Assembly: GCA_934792465.1 (NCBI GenBank)
Contig: CAKVOK010000056.1
Span: 1-22,215 of the forward strand
Reading direction: 5' to 3'
DNA from: an uncultured Clostridia bacterium
Lineage (GTDB): Bacteria > Bacillota > Clostridia > RUG12999
DNA: 22,215 nt
Positions within the stretch are counted from its first letter, which is position 1, and every line of letters begins with the position of its first letter. The notes beneath the pieces were generated by a model that was not told the origin of the DNA, made no database searches, and saw only the letters and a program-made list of their open reading frames with translations. Of this stretch, positions 22,155 through 22,215 are shown piece by piece. The translations under genes and the position numbers were made by a program.

Positions 22155-22211
22155 TGAACAATTACAAAATGCACTCATATACTAATTTTTTCGGCATTTT
22201 GTAATTGTTCA
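22155..22211. repeat. Perfect 18-bp inverted repeat at the right edge
   Basis: TGAACAATTACAAAATGC (22155-22172) and GCATTTTGTAATTGTTCA (22194-22211) are exact reverse complements separated by 21 nt. No T tract is seen within the window, which ends 4 nt later. It may be a terminator for a plus-strand transcript, a mobile-element end, or a MITE-like unit. Confidence 0.6.
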
Positions 22212-22215
22212 AGTG

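Overview
The window looks like a chromosomal stretch of a low-to-mid GC Gram-positive anaerobe of the Clostridia (Firmicutes). The pointers are strong AGGAGG-type ribosome binding sites, promoters of the form TTGxxx-17-TGnTANAAT, a 449-residue Firmicutes-type glucose-6-phosphate isomerase, a copper-amine-oxidase-like stalk protein, an HPr with both His15 and Ser46, and a PRD-type PTS regulator. No species is claimed.

Left edge (1-1500). The window opens with the C-terminal tail of a probable large serine recombinase and its terminator, then a direct repeat pair. Two minus-strand tRNA genes follow, Pro(CGG) then Ala(CGC), with an intrinsic-terminator-like hairpin between them. About 850 bases of AT-rich DNA come next, with no intact gene and one possible decayed reading frame. 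This looks like the edge of an integrated element beside tRNA genes.

Plus-strand block (1405-14195). In order: a diverged EF-G-like GTPase, cardiolipin synthase, a beheaded DUF4886 gene remnant, a CapA-like lipoprotein, a Sel1-repeat protein, glucose-6-phosphate isomerase, a small P-loop protein, threonine synthase with a stalk-domain exported protein 11 nt downstream, and a metallophosphoesterase with an AraC-family regulator 21 nt downstream. Two structured repeat-like elements (3627-3733 and 6577-6872) and the DUF4886 remnant sit around cls and capA, so 3.5-6.9 kb looks like a patch of insertion and decay.

Minus-strand PTS operon (21984 down to 14225). Eight tightly spaced genes run from one good promoter: PRD/EIIB/EIIA regulator, HPr, Enzyme I, fructose-type EIIA, EIIB and EIIC, and two class II ketose-phosphate aldolases. 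The operon carries every phosphotransfer protein from PEP to sugar and its own regulator. The aldolases would handle the product, but there is no sugar-phosphate kinase or isomerase. My inference is a self-contained ketose (or ketose-like) uptake and cleavage pathway. One aldolase departs from the family at several normally constant positions. A bidirectional terminator separates this operon from the convergent AraC gene.

The most unusual items are the self-sufficient PTS with a diverged second aldolase, the terminator-like hairpin between two tRNA genes, the two palindromic or inverted-repeat elements, and the thrC leader hairpin whose loop complements the ribosome binding region.
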